Source: [Clostridium] leptum DSM 753 (lineage in GTDB: Bacteria > Bacillota > Clostridia > Oscillospirales > Acutalibacteraceae). From it: a stretch of 64,000 nt of DNA. Where the stretch lies: the NCBI GenBank assembly GCA_000154345.1, contig DS480341.1, positions 26,124-90,123 of the forward strand, written 5' to 3'. The notes under the pieces were generated by a model. That model ran no database searches. It was not told the origin of the DNA and saw only the letters and a list, made by a program, of their open reading frames with translations. Below are positions 47,449-55,913 of the stretch, in pieces. The position numbers and the translations under genes are program-made. How positions within the stretch are numbered: position 1 is the stretch's first letter; every line of letters starts with the position of its first letter.

Positions 47449-48849
47449 TTACACGGGATGGATCATTTTTTCCTTATCGGCGTGCTTGCCGTCAATCCCA
47501 TATTTCTTTTCCTGGCGCTTTTTGAAGAAGTCCAGAGACACCTTCGGGAACATAGCATAGGAGAGCACATCCTCCTCCTGCTCGCTCCACTGAGCCATCT
47601 CCTTCCGCAAGGTATCCAGCTCAGGCTCCAGCAGATCCGCCGGGCGTCCGGTAATCACAGGCGCGTCGCCGATGATCTTCTTCTGGAATTCAGGATCAAT
47701 AGGCATGGGAGTGGTGCCGTATTTGCCGGCTACCATATCCTTAAACTCATTGGTACACATTTTATACCGCTCGCCGGTAATCACGTTGAACACCGCCTGG
47801 GTACCCACGATCTGCGAGGTTGGGGTAACCAGCGGCGGGTAACCGGAATCCTCACGGACACGCGGAACCTCGTTGAGCACATCCTGAAGCTGATCCTCCT
47901 TGCCGGCCTGCTTCAGCTGAGAAAGCAGGTTAGAAAGCATTCCGCCCGGCACCTGGTAAATTAAGGCGTTGGCATCAGTAGCCAGCATTTTGGGATCTAA
48001 CAAACCGCTGTCAAGATACTTTTTGCGCAAGGTCATAAAGTAATCTCTGATCTCGTTAAGCAGGATCAGATCCAAGCCGGTATCGTACTCGGTGCCTTTC
48101 AGAGCCGCCACCATAGACTCAGTGGGAGCATGAGAGGTTCCGAGAGCCAGCGGAGACATTGCGGTATCCAGAATATCCGCGCCAGCCTCGATGCCTTTCA
48201 GCAGGCACATGGAAGCCAGGCCGGAGGTGTAGTGGGTGTGAAGCTGAATCGGAATGCTGACAGCCTCTTTCAAGGCGGTGACCAGCTCGGCGGTGGTATA
48301 AGGAGTCAGCAAGGCCGCCATATCCTTAATACAGATGGAATCCGCCCCGGTCTCCTCAATGCGCTTAGCGTAATCCACATAGTATTCCGTAGTGAATACC
48401 GGGCCGGTGGTATAGGAAATGGCAACCTGGGCGTGAGCCTTTTCCTTCTTCGCGGCCTTAATAGCCGTTTGCAGATTTTTGATATCGTTCAAAGCGTCAA
48501 AAATACGGATGATATCGATACCGTTGGCCACAGACTTCTGGACGAAATATTCCAGGACGTCGTCGGCATAATGGCGGTAGCCCAGCATATTCTGGCCTCT
48601 GAACAGCATTTGCAGCTTGGTATTGGGGCATTTCTCCCGAATGGTGCGGAGTCTGTCCCACGGGTCCTCGTTTAAGAAACGGAGACAAGCGTCAAAGGTC
48701 GCGCCGCCCCAGCATTCCAGAGAGTAAAACCCCACCTTGTCCATTTTTTCCAGGATCGGCAGCATTTCCTCGGTAGTCATTCTGGTGGCGATCAAAGACT
48801 GGTGCGCGTCCCGAAGGGTGACGTCCGTAATTAAAATCTTTTTAGCCAT
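47449..48849 (-). CDS. Pyruvate/oxaloacetate carboxyltransferase subunit (OadA / transcarboxylase 5S-like)
   Basis: The 466-residue enzyme has the HMGL-like barrel of the pyruvate carboxyltransferase family: TLRDAHQSLIATRM at the start, GGATFDACLRFL near 49, the metal and substrate region IKDMAALLTP near 173 and HTHYTSGLA near 202, then a conserved carboxylase domain (about 300-455). It stops before any biotin domain; the biotin carrier is a separate gene upstream. It moves a carboxyl group between oxaloacetate/pyruvate and biotin. With the other two genes it could form an oxaloacetate decarboxylase or a methylmalonyl-CoA:pyruvate transcarboxylase. No membrane beta subunit gene is present. 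Confidence 0.9.
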   Translation of the reverse strand: MAKKILITDVTLRDAHQSLIATRMTTEEMLPILEKMDKVGFYSLECWGGATFDACLRFLNEDPWDRLRTIREKCPNTKLQMLFRGQNMLGYRHYADDVLEYFVQKSVANGIDIIRIFDALNDIKNLQTAIKAAKKEKAHAQVAISYTTGPVFTTEYYVDYAKRIEETGADSICIKDMAALLTPYTTAELVTALKEAVSIPIQLHTHYTSGLASMCLLKGIEAGADILDTAMSPLALGTSHAPTESMVAALKGTEYDTGLDLILLNEIRDYFMTLRKKYLDSGLLDPKMLATDANALIYQVPGGMLSNLLSQLKQAGKEDQLQDVLNEVPRVREDSGYPPLVTPTSQIVGTQAVFNVITGERYKMCTNEFKDMVAGKYGTTPMPIDPEFQKKIIGDAPVITGRPADLLEPELDTLRKEMAQWSEQEEDVLSYAMFPKVSLDFFKKRQEKKYGIDGKHADKEKMIHPV

Positions 48850-48861
48850 AACCGCGCCTCC

Positions 48862-49251
48862 TTACTGGAGGGAAACAAGAGGAGTGCCGGAATCGACGCT
48901 GTCTCCCTTGTTTACTTGCACGCCCGCGACCACAGCGTCACGAGGAGCCATAATCTCATTCTCCATCTTCATAGCTTCTAAAACTACCAGCACATCGCCC
49001 TTTTTCACGTTCTGGCCGGCGGAAACATTCACGCTGACAATGGTGCCGGGCATAGGAGAATTTACGGTCTCAGCGCCGGCGGGTACCGGAGCGGCGGCCG
49101 GGGCGGGAGCAGCGGCCGGAGCAGGCGCAGCGGCGGGTGCGGCAGGCTTGGCAGCCGGAGCGGAAGCAACAACAGGAGCGGCGCCTGCGGCTACTTCTTC
49201 TACCTGTACGTCATATGCGGTACCATTCACGGTGATCTTTAAATTTTTCAT
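48862..49251 (-). CDS. Biotin carboxyl carrier protein with Ala/Pro linker
   Basis: The 129-residue protein has an N-terminal strand region, a flexible Ala/Pro linker (about 24-60) and a C-terminal biotinyl domain with the biotin attachment motif EAMKMEN (Lys at about 94) and the PMPGTIVSV turn. It carries the carboxyl group between the two carboxyltransferases of the operon. Architecture matches the gamma/1.3S-type carriers of transcarboxylase and decarboxylase systems. It lies 12 bases upstream of the OadA-like gene and 58 bases downstream of the CoA carboxyltransferase. AGGTTTCTC is a weak ribosome binding site. Confidence 0.93.
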   Translation of the reverse strand: MKNLKITVNGTAYDVQVEEVAAGAAPVVASAPAAKPAAPAAAPAPAAAPAPAAAPVPAGAETVNSPMPGTIVSVNVSAGQNVKKGDVLVVLEAMKMENEIMAPRDAVVAGVQVNKGDSVDSGTPLVSLQ

Positions 49252-49308
49252 GAGAAACCTCCATTATTATCTTAAATTTTAATTTTTACCAATTTAAGCT
49301 TTTACGAA

Positions 49309-50658
49309 TTAAAGATTGTTGGCGTGTTTCTTCGGCAGTCTTGTCACACGCTTTCCAGCCAGCATATCCAGGGCGGCATACAGCTTCAGCCTGGTTTCAC
49401 TGGGCTCGATGACATCCTGCACAAAGCCGTCGCCAGCCGCCTTAAACGGACAGGCCTCCTGGTCCTTGTATTCCGCGATCAGCTTCGCTCTGTCAGCGGT
49501 CGGATTGGAAGAGCCTTTCAATTTATCGCTCCACAGCATTACAGCCGCTGTGGTAGGATTCAAAGCGGAAATGGAAGCGGTCGGCCAAGCATAAGCCACA
49601 TCCACACCGGCCGCAGCGCCCGCCAGGGCCATATAAACAGCTCCGTAGGCTTCGCCGGTAATCACAGAGATCTTCGCGGTGGTCGCCTCGGCATAAGCGT
49701 TGGTCAGCTTACAGGCCGCCTTGATACAGCAAAAGCTTTCAGCGTTCACAAAGGTAATCACAGGAATGGCGAAAGCGTCGCAGAAGCGAACGAGGCGGGC
49801 CGCCTTTTCACAGGCCTTGCCGTCAGCTGTCTTTTCTTCGCTGGCTACTACGCCCACTGTGTTGCCGCCCAGCTTGGCCAAGCCGGCGATAAAGCCGGCG
49901 CCGAATCCAGCCTGAAACTCAATAAAGCTGTCCTGATCCATAACAGCGGCGATAATAGAGGCGCCGGATTCTCCGTCGGTTTCAGCGGCGGAATCGGCAA
50001 AATCGGTGATCGGCGCGCCGGAAAGGTTATTGGAGGGCAGCAGGGTGATCAGCTCTCTGGCCTTGGCTACCGCTTCTTTGTCATCCTTAGCGGTCAGATG
50101 AACCAGGCCGGACTCAGAAGCTTCCTTCAGGTCTCCGCCCTCGCCGTTGGTCTGCAAAGCGAATTGGCCATCCTCAGACATGATTACCACGTCCGCCGCC
50201 GCCGCGATCATGGAGCTGGCTCCCAGACAGGGGCCCGCGATCACAGCGATTTGGGGTACCACGCCGGAAAGGTTGTTGGCCTTCAGCATCACATCGCCGT
50301 AGGCCGCCAGCATTTCGCAGCTTTCATTCAAACGGGCGCCGATGGAATCATAAATTCCCACCACCGGGGCTCCTGTTTTTTCCGCTAATTCATAAACCTT
50401 ACAGATCTTCGCGGCCTGAGCCTTGCTCATGGCGCCGCCCTCTACGTCGCTGTTCTGGGCGAACGCGTATACCGGGCAGCCGTCTACAGAGCCAAAGCCG
50501 GCAGCCGCCTCCGCCCTGCCGTCTCCGGATTTTGTAAAGCTGTCGATCTCTACAAAGGTCCCCTCGTCAAAAAGAAGCTGAAGACGCTGATAGGCTTTCG
50601 TCTGTGCATTTGCCGCTTTGGTTTCCTGCAAAAAAGCGAGCTTGCTTTCTATACTCAT
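49309..50658 (-). CDS. Acyl-CoA carboxyltransferase (MmdA / transcarboxylase 12S-like)
   Basis: The 449-residue product has the two crotonase-like halves of the carboxyl transferase family. The N-terminal half has LQLLFDEGTFVEID and, in GGAMSKAQAAKI, the motif typical of MmdA and PccB; the C-terminal half has GGNTVGVVASE and LAGAAAGVDVAYAWPTA. Length is shorter than MmdA/PccB (about 510), mainly in loops. It exchanges a carboxyl group between an acyl-CoA (methylmalonyl- or malonyl-CoA) and biotin. The start is ATG with GGAGGAACAAGG upstream. It is first in the operon, and the promoter is at 50713-50741. Confidence 0.88.
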   Translation of the reverse strand: MSIESKLAFLQETKAANAQTKAYQRLQLLFDEGTFVEIDSFTKSGDGRAEAAAGFGSVDGCPVYAFAQNSDVEGGAMSKAQAAKICKVYELAEKTGAPVVGIYDSIGARLNESCEMLAAYGDVMLKANNLSGVVPQIAVIAGPCLGASSMIAAAADVVIMSEDGQFALQTNGEGGDLKEASESGLVHLTAKDDKEAVAKARELITLLPSNNLSGAPITDFADSAAETDGESGASIIAAVMDQDSFIEFQAGFGAGFIAGLAKLGGNTVGVVASEEKTADGKACEKAARLVRFCDAFAIPVITFVNAESFCCIKAACKLTNAYAEATTAKISVITGEAYGAVYMALAGAAAGVDVAYAWPTASISALNPTTAAVMLWSDKLKGSSNPTADRAKLIAEYKDQEACPFKAAGDGFVQDVIEPSETRLKLYAALDMLAGKRVTRLPKKHANNL

Positions 50659-50712
50659 CCTTGTTCCTCCATTCCATTTTTTACTGAGAAATTATCAACG
50701 CAACTGATTTAC

Positions 50713-50741
50713 ATTATAGTATAAATTCCGTCAAATAACAA
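50713..50741 (-). promoter_or_regulatory. Promoter of the carboxyltransferase operon
   Basis: On the minus strand: TTGTTA (50741-50736), 17 bases, TATAAT (50718-50713), about 55 bases before the start. Confidence 0.6.
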
Positions 50742-50759
50742 GGTATATTAGATAAAACT

Positions 50760-51176
50760 TTAACAATTTTTGCAGTTTTTAATTAATTTAAAAATCTCCA
50801 TCCCCATTCTTTCGTCATCCTTACGGAAACCATACCGCTTCACCAAAGGGAAAATAGAAACCAGCTTGGTCTCCATATGGAAAAGGTTTCGGTTTAAGGC
50901 GTAAGAGGCCGCCGAACGGATCATCATTTCACAGTATTCCGACTGGTCCACGTCCATATCCCGGTAATCCGTACAGCCATACAGCTGGAAATCTAAGATC
51001 CGCACAGAGGTCTTGTCCACATCCACGGCAATATAACCAAGTTCCTTGCCTCCCTCCCGCACTACCAGCAGCGCCGGATCCTTTCCGGACTCCTTCTCAT
51101 AGCCGCTGGCCGCGTAAGCGGTATTCAGCCTTTCTCCGCTTTTCTGCTTGTCCTGCTCCGGTAAAATCGTCAACAT
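50760..51176 (-). CDS. GNAT-like small protein of unknown function
   Basis: The 138-residue protein has a weak GNAT (N-acetyltransferase) layout: strands with LLVVREGGKELGYIAVDV in the middle, then DYRDMDVDQSEYCEMMIRSAASYA like an acetyl-CoA-binding helix, and ending KNCKNC. The characteristic Q/RxxGxG/A motif is not convincing, so the assignment is tentative. The ATG at 51176 has AAGGAG eight bases upstream; a GTG three codons earlier is also in frame. It lies alone on the minus strand, directly upstream of the carboxyltransferase promoter, and its stop codon is at 50760. I do not recognise a closer family. Confidence 0.6.
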   Translation of the reverse strand: MLTILPEQDKQKSGERLNTAYAASGYEKESGKDPALLVVREGGKELGYIAVDVDKTSVRILDFQLYGCTDYRDMDVDQSEYCEMMIRSAASYALNRNLFHMETKLVSIFPLVKRYGFRKDDERMGMEIFKLIKNCKNC

Positions 51177-51307
51177 CGCAACCACTCCTTCTTTTTGCTG
51201 ATTAGTTCCATTTCCATGTCATTTTCAGATCGTTTTTATCTCTTCATTTTGACCGTACAACGGGTAATAAAACCGCCGTTAAAAACGCTTTGTCAAAGCC
51301 AGCTTTC

Positions 51308-52036
51308 TTATCGTTTTAAGGCTGGGGCCAGCCTTTTGACCTCATCCAGAGTCAGATTTCTCCACTTTCCAGGCTGGAGCATCCCCAGCTTAACCTGTCC
51401 GACCGCAACACGCTTCAATCTGGCTACCTCCACTCCAAGCTGCTCGCACATCTTCCGGATCTGCCGGTTTCGTCCCTCCCTCAGAATGATCTCCAAAACC
51501 ACTCTGCCCGGCTCCCGGCTGATGACCCAGGCGTCCGCCGGGGCGGTTCTCACTCCATCGATTTCCATGCCTACATTCATCAGCGCCAGCTGCTCCTCGG
51601 AAATATCCGGCCGTACCGTAACCCGGTAAGTTTTAGGTACGTGCTTGCTGGGATGCATGATCAGGTTGGCGAACTCCCCGTCGTTGGTCATCAGCAGCAG
51701 GCCCTCCGAATCCCGGTCCAGCCTGCCCACGGGATAAACCCTTGCCGGGATATCCTTAACCAGCTCCGCCACGCACTTGCGGCCCATTTCATCGCTCATG
51801 GTGGACACATATCCTCTGGGCTTGTGCAGCATTATGTAGTAATACTGCCGGCTGGCCACGATTCTGCGTCCGGCTACGGTCACATGATCCGTTTTCGGGT
51901 TCACCTTGTCACCGATTTGGGCCACATGCCCGTTAACCTTTACTTTTCCCTGCTGGATCAGCTCCTCCGCCTTCCGGCGGGAAGCCACCCCGCAATCGGC
52001 CAGCATCTTTTGCAGCCGTATTTTTTGATCCTGCAT
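51308..52036 (-). CDS. rluB: 23S rRNA pseudouridine synthase, RluB/RsuA family
   Basis: The 242-residue enzyme has an S4 RNA-binding domain (about 1-60; IRLQKMLADCGVASRRKAEE) and an RsuA-type catalytic domain with the active-site aspartate in VGRLDRDSEGLLLMTND. It isomerises a uridine in the large-subunit rRNA peptidyl-transferase region. Length and layout match RluB. GGAG precedes the ATG by 10 bases. It is downstream of dacF on the same strand, separated by 220 bases without visible genes. The RluB versus RsuA assignment rests on usual occurrence in Firmicutes. Confidence 0.9.
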   Translation of the reverse strand: MQDQKIRLQKMLADCGVASRRKAEELIQQGKVKVNGHVAQIGDKVNPKTDHVTVAGRRIVASRQYYYIMLHKPRGYVSTMSDEMGRKCVAELVKDIPARVYPVGRLDRDSEGLLLMTNDGEFANLIMHPSKHVPKTYRVTVRPDISEEQLALMNVGMEIDGVRTAPADAWVISREPGRVVLEIILREGRNRQIRKMCEQLGVEVARLKRVAVGQVKLGMLQPGKWRNLTLDEVKRLAPALKR

Positions 52037-52257
52037 GTTTCACTTCTCCTAAAATTGAGTTGCAATTCTAATCCAGGCCCGACCAGTCTGGCCGCGCACT
52101 GCTCTATTTCAAAATGGAAAGCCCCCGGCCATGGCCGATGCCTGGCAAATTTTACCCGTCATCCGCATCATTCAAGCCAGCCGGGCGGCTGTGCTGTGTT
52201 TGGTGAAATCAAAAACGGCTTAGGGTTCTCCCAGTCTCCTCATGTCTAACAGCATTT

Positions 52258-53403
52258 TTACCGGAACCAATCCAGAAACCGTTCCCACAGGCTTTTCTGT
52301 TTGATCTGGGCCGGCAGGTCCTCGCCCGCCAGCAAATCCACTGAAGCCAGCACCTTCCCGTTTATTTCATAAGTGAGCTTTCCAACCGTCTGTCCCTTTC
52401 TCACCGGAGCATAGAGAAAGGCGGGCACCTCGATTCTTTTCTCGATCCCGCTTTCCTCCTCCGCTAAAACGGAGGCGCCGGCGGTAAACGCCCCATTGAC
52501 GCTAATGGAATCCCGAACGCCGCCGACAACAGGCACCTGGAGTCCTAAGGCTGTATCGTCAAAGCTTACCTGCTTCACCTTAGAAAAGCCGTAATCCAGC
52601 ATAGCCTTGTGGTCATTCCAGTCATCGGGCGCATTGAGCGTCACCGCCACAAGCCGGACGCCATCCCGCTCGGCGCAGGAAACCAGGCACCGGCCGGATT
52701 TTTTGGTAAAGCCGGTTTTCACCCCGATACACCCCTCATAAGCGGTAAGCAGCCGGTTATGGTTGCCGAAGGTGTATTTCATGTCCGGCTCTACAAACTG
52801 AACCTGCATGCTTTTCTGGGAAGCGATCTCTCTGAACCTTTGGTTCTCCATAGCGCAAGCCCCCAGCAAAGCCATATCATAAGCTGTCGTATAGTGATTT
52901 TCGTCGTCCAGTCCGGAGGGTGTGACAAAATTGGTGTTTTTCATGCCGATCTGCTTCGCCCGCTGGTTCATCAGCTTGGCAAATTCCTCTGTGGAACCGG
53001 CGATCGCGATGGCCGCCGCGTTGGCGGCGTCGTTGCCGGAGCACAAAAGCATCCCCTGGGCCAGCGCCGTAAGGGTTACCACATTCCCCGGCTTCAAGCC
53101 CATAGAGGAGCCCTCCACCCGGACCATTTCATCGGTGATCTTCACCTGACGGTCCTCTGCCTGAGCCGCTTCCAAGGTCAGAAGCGCCGTCATAATTTTA
53201 GTCGTGCTGGCCATCGGCAGCTTTTCCTCCGCGGCTTTCTCGTACAGCACCGTACTGTTGTCCGCAGTCATCAGAACCGCCGCCTTAGCGGAAACGGAAG
53301 GCTCTCCGCCGTTGGCCGCCGCCGGCGTTCCCGCGCTGGTAAGGATTCCAGCTGCAGCCAGCAAAGCGCATAATTTGATTCTTTTCTTTAACAAAGCAAC
53401 CAC
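52258..53403 (-). CDS. dacF: D-alanyl-D-alanine carboxypeptidase (DacF-like, PBP5 family)
   Basis: The 381-residue exported enzyme has a signal peptide (about 1-30), an S11 peptidase domain with the serine motif STTK (S66, K69), SGN (122-124) and KTG in the GVKTGFTKKSG segment, and a C-terminal PBP5-associated domain ending in a short amphipathic tail (ERFLDWF). It trims D-Ala from peptidoglycan stem peptides; the DacF type acts in spore cortex synthesis. The GTG start has AAGGG close by, and a TTG three codons later has better spacing to AGGTGG. It is followed upstream by ytfJ, also a sporulation gene. Confidence 0.9.
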   Translation of the reverse strand: MVALLKKRIKLCALLAAAGILTSAGTPAAANGGEPSVSAKAAVLMTADNSTVLYEKAAEEKLPMASTTKIMTALLTLEAAQAEDRQVKITDEMVRVEGSSMGLKPGNVVTLTALAQGMLLCSGNDAANAAAIAIAGSTEEFAKLMNQRAKQIGMKNTNFVTPSGLDDENHYTTAYDMALLGACAMENQRFREIASQKSMQVQFVEPDMKYTFGNHNRLLTAYEGCIGVKTGFTKKSGRCLVSCAERDGVRLVAVTLNAPDDWNDHKAMLDYGFSKVKQVSFDDTALGLQVPVVGGVRDSISVNGAFTAGASVLAEEESGIEKRIEVPAFLYAPVRKGQTVGKLTYEINGKVLASVDLLAGEDLPAQIKQKSLWERFLDWFR

Positions 53404-53448
53404 CTGCCCTTACACATGTATGCAGATGGTTGCCCGATTATTCAACGG

Positions 53449-53901
53449 TTATACCAGCGGATCGCTGAGATCGATATCGTCTATGCTGGACTTGGCAGGC
53501 TTCTCCTCAGGCTGTTCCTTTTTCTTTTTGTCCTTTTTGGAAAACAGTCCGCTGATTTTATCCACGACATCCGGCACCATTCCCACCACACGGTCGGCGG
53601 TGCTGTTAAAGGGATCCACCTGCAAAAGCTTTACCTCCCCTTCGTGAATAGCCAAAAACGCTACCGGCGTCAGGGTAATCCCAGCGCCCGCCCCGCCGCC
53701 GAACAAATCCTTGCTGGCAGCGTTCTTCGAGACAAAATCCGAACCGCCGGAAGCAAACCCATAGGACACCTTGGAAACCGGGATGATCACCGTGCCGTCC
53801 GGCGTAGTGATCGGATCGCCGATCATGGTGCTGGCGTCTACCATGGTCTTTATTTTTTCCATCGTGGTATTCATCATGCTTTCGATTGGATGGTCGCTCA
53901 T
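53449..53901 (-). CDS. ytfJ: Sporulation protein YtfJ/GerW
   Basis: The 150-residue protein matches the GerW/YtfJ family of spore proteins: it starts with HPIESMMNTTMEKI, then DASTMIGDPITTPDGTVIIPVSKVSYGFASGG, and in the middle GGGAGAGITLTPVAFLAI. It ends with a Lys-rich region. YtfJ is a forespore protein needed for normal germination in some conditions. The ATG at 53901 has TAAGGAGG upstream; the longer in-frame start at 53937 does not. It is in a run with DUF2953, scpB and scpA upstream and dacF downstream, an arrangement typical of Clostridia. Confidence 0.92.
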   Translation of the reverse strand: MSDHPIESMMNTTMEKIKTMVDASTMIGDPITTPDGTVIIPVSKVSYGFASGGSDFVSKNAASKDLFGGGAGAGITLTPVAFLAIHEGEVKLLQVDPFNSTADRVVGMVPDVVDKISGLFSKKDKKKKEQPEEKPAKSSIDDIDLSDPLV

Positions 53902-53979
53902 GGACAAGTCCTCCTTATTTTCTAAAAATCGTCTCATCCCTCTAGTCCTTTAGGATCTAAAGGCGATTTTCCATCTCGC

Positions 53980-54624
53980 TTAATCAGCGATTGTTTGCTC
54001 CATTTTCAGGGTTTCCACTTTTTTCTGGTTTAATACCAGCTTAAAATACTTATGCAGGGCTTTAAATCCTGAAGCCACTAAAAAAATAGGGCCAAAACGA
54101 ATCTTGATATAGCAGAATACACTGCTTTCCTTTTCTCGAAATCCAGGAATTACCGATACCTTGTAATTTTTACAGCCTGAAAGCGCCGTAATCATAGACA
54201 CCACAGGATACACCACAGAACAAGCGTATCCATATTTCACAGCGGTATCCGCGGCGTCCTCTCCGGCAGCGGTTAACCGAAGCTCCAATTCTTTCACATT
54301 TGCGTGTCTTAAAAAGTCTTTCACGGCCTCGGTCAAAAGCTGTGCCAGTTCCTTCATCAGCCGTAAAAAGCCCGCAAACCCTCGTTCCTTAATCAGCTGC
54401 TTAAGCTTAGACTCCTGGACGGCGGGAGAGCCTTCCTCCTGTTTTTTCGCTTTTCCCTTCTTTGGGGGCTTTTTCTCTTTTTTCGGCGCCAGCCGGTAGC
54501 TGAAAAATAAAAAACGCAGCTTAGCCTCCAATTGAGTTTCGTAGCCGGCAGTCAGCGTAATGGGACAAAGCAGCAAAAGAAACAAAAAAGCAAAAATCCC
54601 CAGGATAATCCAAAGCGCCGTCAT
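53980..54624 (-). CDS. DUF2953 domain protein
   Basis: The 214-residue membrane-anchored protein has one N-terminal hydrophobic helix (about 3-24), a Lys/Pro-rich cytosolic region (about 48-75) and the DUF2953 domain towards the C-terminus (about 110-195). Members sit next to scpB and ytfJ in sporulating Firmicutes, and B. subtilis YtfI is a homolog. The role is unknown. It overlaps the scpB stop by four bases, which implies translational coupling with ScpAB, and precedes ytfJ by 78 bases. Confidence 0.85.
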   Translation of the reverse strand: MTALWIILGIFAFLFLLLLCPITLTAGYETQLEAKLRFLFFSYRLAPKKEKKPPKKGKAKKQEEGSPAVQESKLKQLIKERGFAGFLRLMKELAQLLTEAVKDFLRHANVKELELRLTAAGEDAADTAVKYGYACSVVYPVVSMITALSGCKNYKVSVIPGFREKESSVFCYIKIRFGPIFLVASGFKALHKYFKLVLNQKKVETLKMEQTIAD

Positions 54625-55187
54625 AGCTTAAGCTCCTCCTCCTGTTCCCCCTCCTCGGAAGGCTCCTGGGCCTTTTCCTTTTCCGGCAGAGGCGGAAGCT
54701 CCTCTAAGCTGGAAAGCTGAAAGCATCTTAAAAAATTATCTGTAGTGCCGTATAACAGCGGCCGGCCGGGAAGCTCCAGGCGTCCCTTCTCTTCTACCAA
54801 TTCCTTCACTGTCAGGCTCTGAAGCACGCCGGAGCAGTCCACACCCCGGATCTGCTCAATAAAGGCTTTGGTCACCGGCTGGTTATAGGCTACAATAGAA
54901 AGCACCTCCATCGCCGCCGGGGACAACGGCACATTCCGGCGCATATCCATCACCTTGCGGATAATATCTCCATATTCCGGCTTGGAGGCCATTTGGAACT
55001 GGTTGTCGATCCGCAGCAGGCATACCCCGCTGTCTTTTTGCTCCAGGCGCTCCTGAAGGGACTGGGCCAGCTTCAGCACAGTAGGCTTGTCCAGCTCCAA
55101 AATCTCCGCCAGCCGGTCAACGGAAACCGGCTCGCCGCTGGCGAACAGAACCGCCTCTATGACTGCTTGGTACTCCTTGATCTCCAA
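54621..55187 (-). CDS. scpB: Segregation and condensation protein B
   Basis: The 188-residue protein has the two winged-helix domains of ScpB (about 1-80 and 85-165), e.g. LFASGEPVSVDRLAEIL near 14-30 and LSIVAYNQPVTKAFIEQIRG in the middle. It binds ScpA and Smc to form the condensin complex. The last 25 residues are acidic and disordered. The start is TTG with a weak AAGG nearby, inside the last 31 bases of scpA, so translation is probably coupled. An ATG start is not available nearby. The scpA-scpB order is conserved in Firmicutes. Confidence 0.92.
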   Translation of the reverse strand: MEIKEYQAVIEAVLFASGEPVSVDRLAEILELDKPTVLKLAQSLQERLEQKDSGVCLLRIDNQFQMASKPEYGDIIRKVMDMRRNVPLSPAAMEVLSIVAYNQPVTKAFIEQIRGVDCSGVLQSLTVKELVEEKGRLELPGRPLLYGTTDNFLRCFQLSSLEELPPLPEKEKAQEPSEEGEQEEELKL

Positions 55188-55897
55188 ACCTTACCACCAC
55201 CGCCTAACAATTTCAATTTTCTCGTTGTGCTTTCTTCCTCAATCCGGACTCGCTTTCCCTTGACCAGCTCCAGCACCGCCAAAAAGGTGGCTACCAGCTC
55301 CGACTTTTCCCGGCTGTCCTCAAAGACCCGGTCGTACTCCACCTCATGCTTTTTCCACAGGCACCTCAGCACATGGATAATTTTAGAGGATACCGACACA
55401 ATCCTATGGGTGACAATACCGGAAAAGGCCTCCGGCGGCGGGGGCAGCTTTCGCTTTCCCCTGCCCGCAGCGTTTTGATACGCGGCCATAACTTCCTCCG
55501 GATGGTGTTTCCTCTGGTACGCCGAGTCAAACTCCACCGCCTCAGGCTGCCGGACAAAGGTATTAAACTCCGCTCTTTGAGCCAAAACGGCGGCGATCCG
55601 TTTGCACTCCTGGTATTCCAAGAGCTGACCGGTCAAATCCTGCTTTAAGGCCTCGGCCTCCTCATGCTTTGGCAGCAGAGAAACGCTTTTCAGATGAACC
55701 AGCCTTGCGGCCATTTCCAGAAATTCGCTGGCGATATCCAGATCTTCCTCCTGCATGGCCCGGATCTGCTCCATATACTGGTCCAGAAGCTCCGCGATAG
55801 GAATATCGTAGATATTGAGCTTATTCTTTGTAATCAGGTGCAAAAGAAGATCCAAAGGGCCTTCGAACACCGGAAGCTTATAGGATAGCTTTTCCAT
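55157..55897 (-). CDS. scpA: Segregation and condensation protein A
   Basis: The 246-residue kleisin subunit opens with the family signature YKLPVFEGPLDLLLHLI (6-22), followed by DIPIAELLDQYMEQI. The C-terminal winged helix near 185-240 carries the Smc-contacting segment. It links the heads of Smc and binds ScpB. It overlaps scpB by 31 bases. A site-2 protease gene is located 16 bases upstream, in the same direction, and may be co-transcribed. Length is normal for Firmicutes (about 250). Confidence 0.93.
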   Translation of the reverse strand: MEKLSYKLPVFEGPLDLLLHLITKNKLNIYDIPIAELLDQYMEQIRAMQEEDLDIASEFLEMAARLVHLKSVSLLPKHEEAEALKQDLTGQLLEYQECKRIAAVLAQRAEFNTFVRQPEAVEFDSAYQRKHHPEEVMAAYQNAAGRGKRKLPPPPEAFSGIVTHRIVSVSSKIIHVLRCLWKKHEVEYDRVFEDSREKSELVATFLAVLELVKGKRVRIEEESTTRKLKLLGGGGKVWRSRSTKQS

Positions 55898-55913
55898 AAA
55901 CGGCGTTCCTTAT

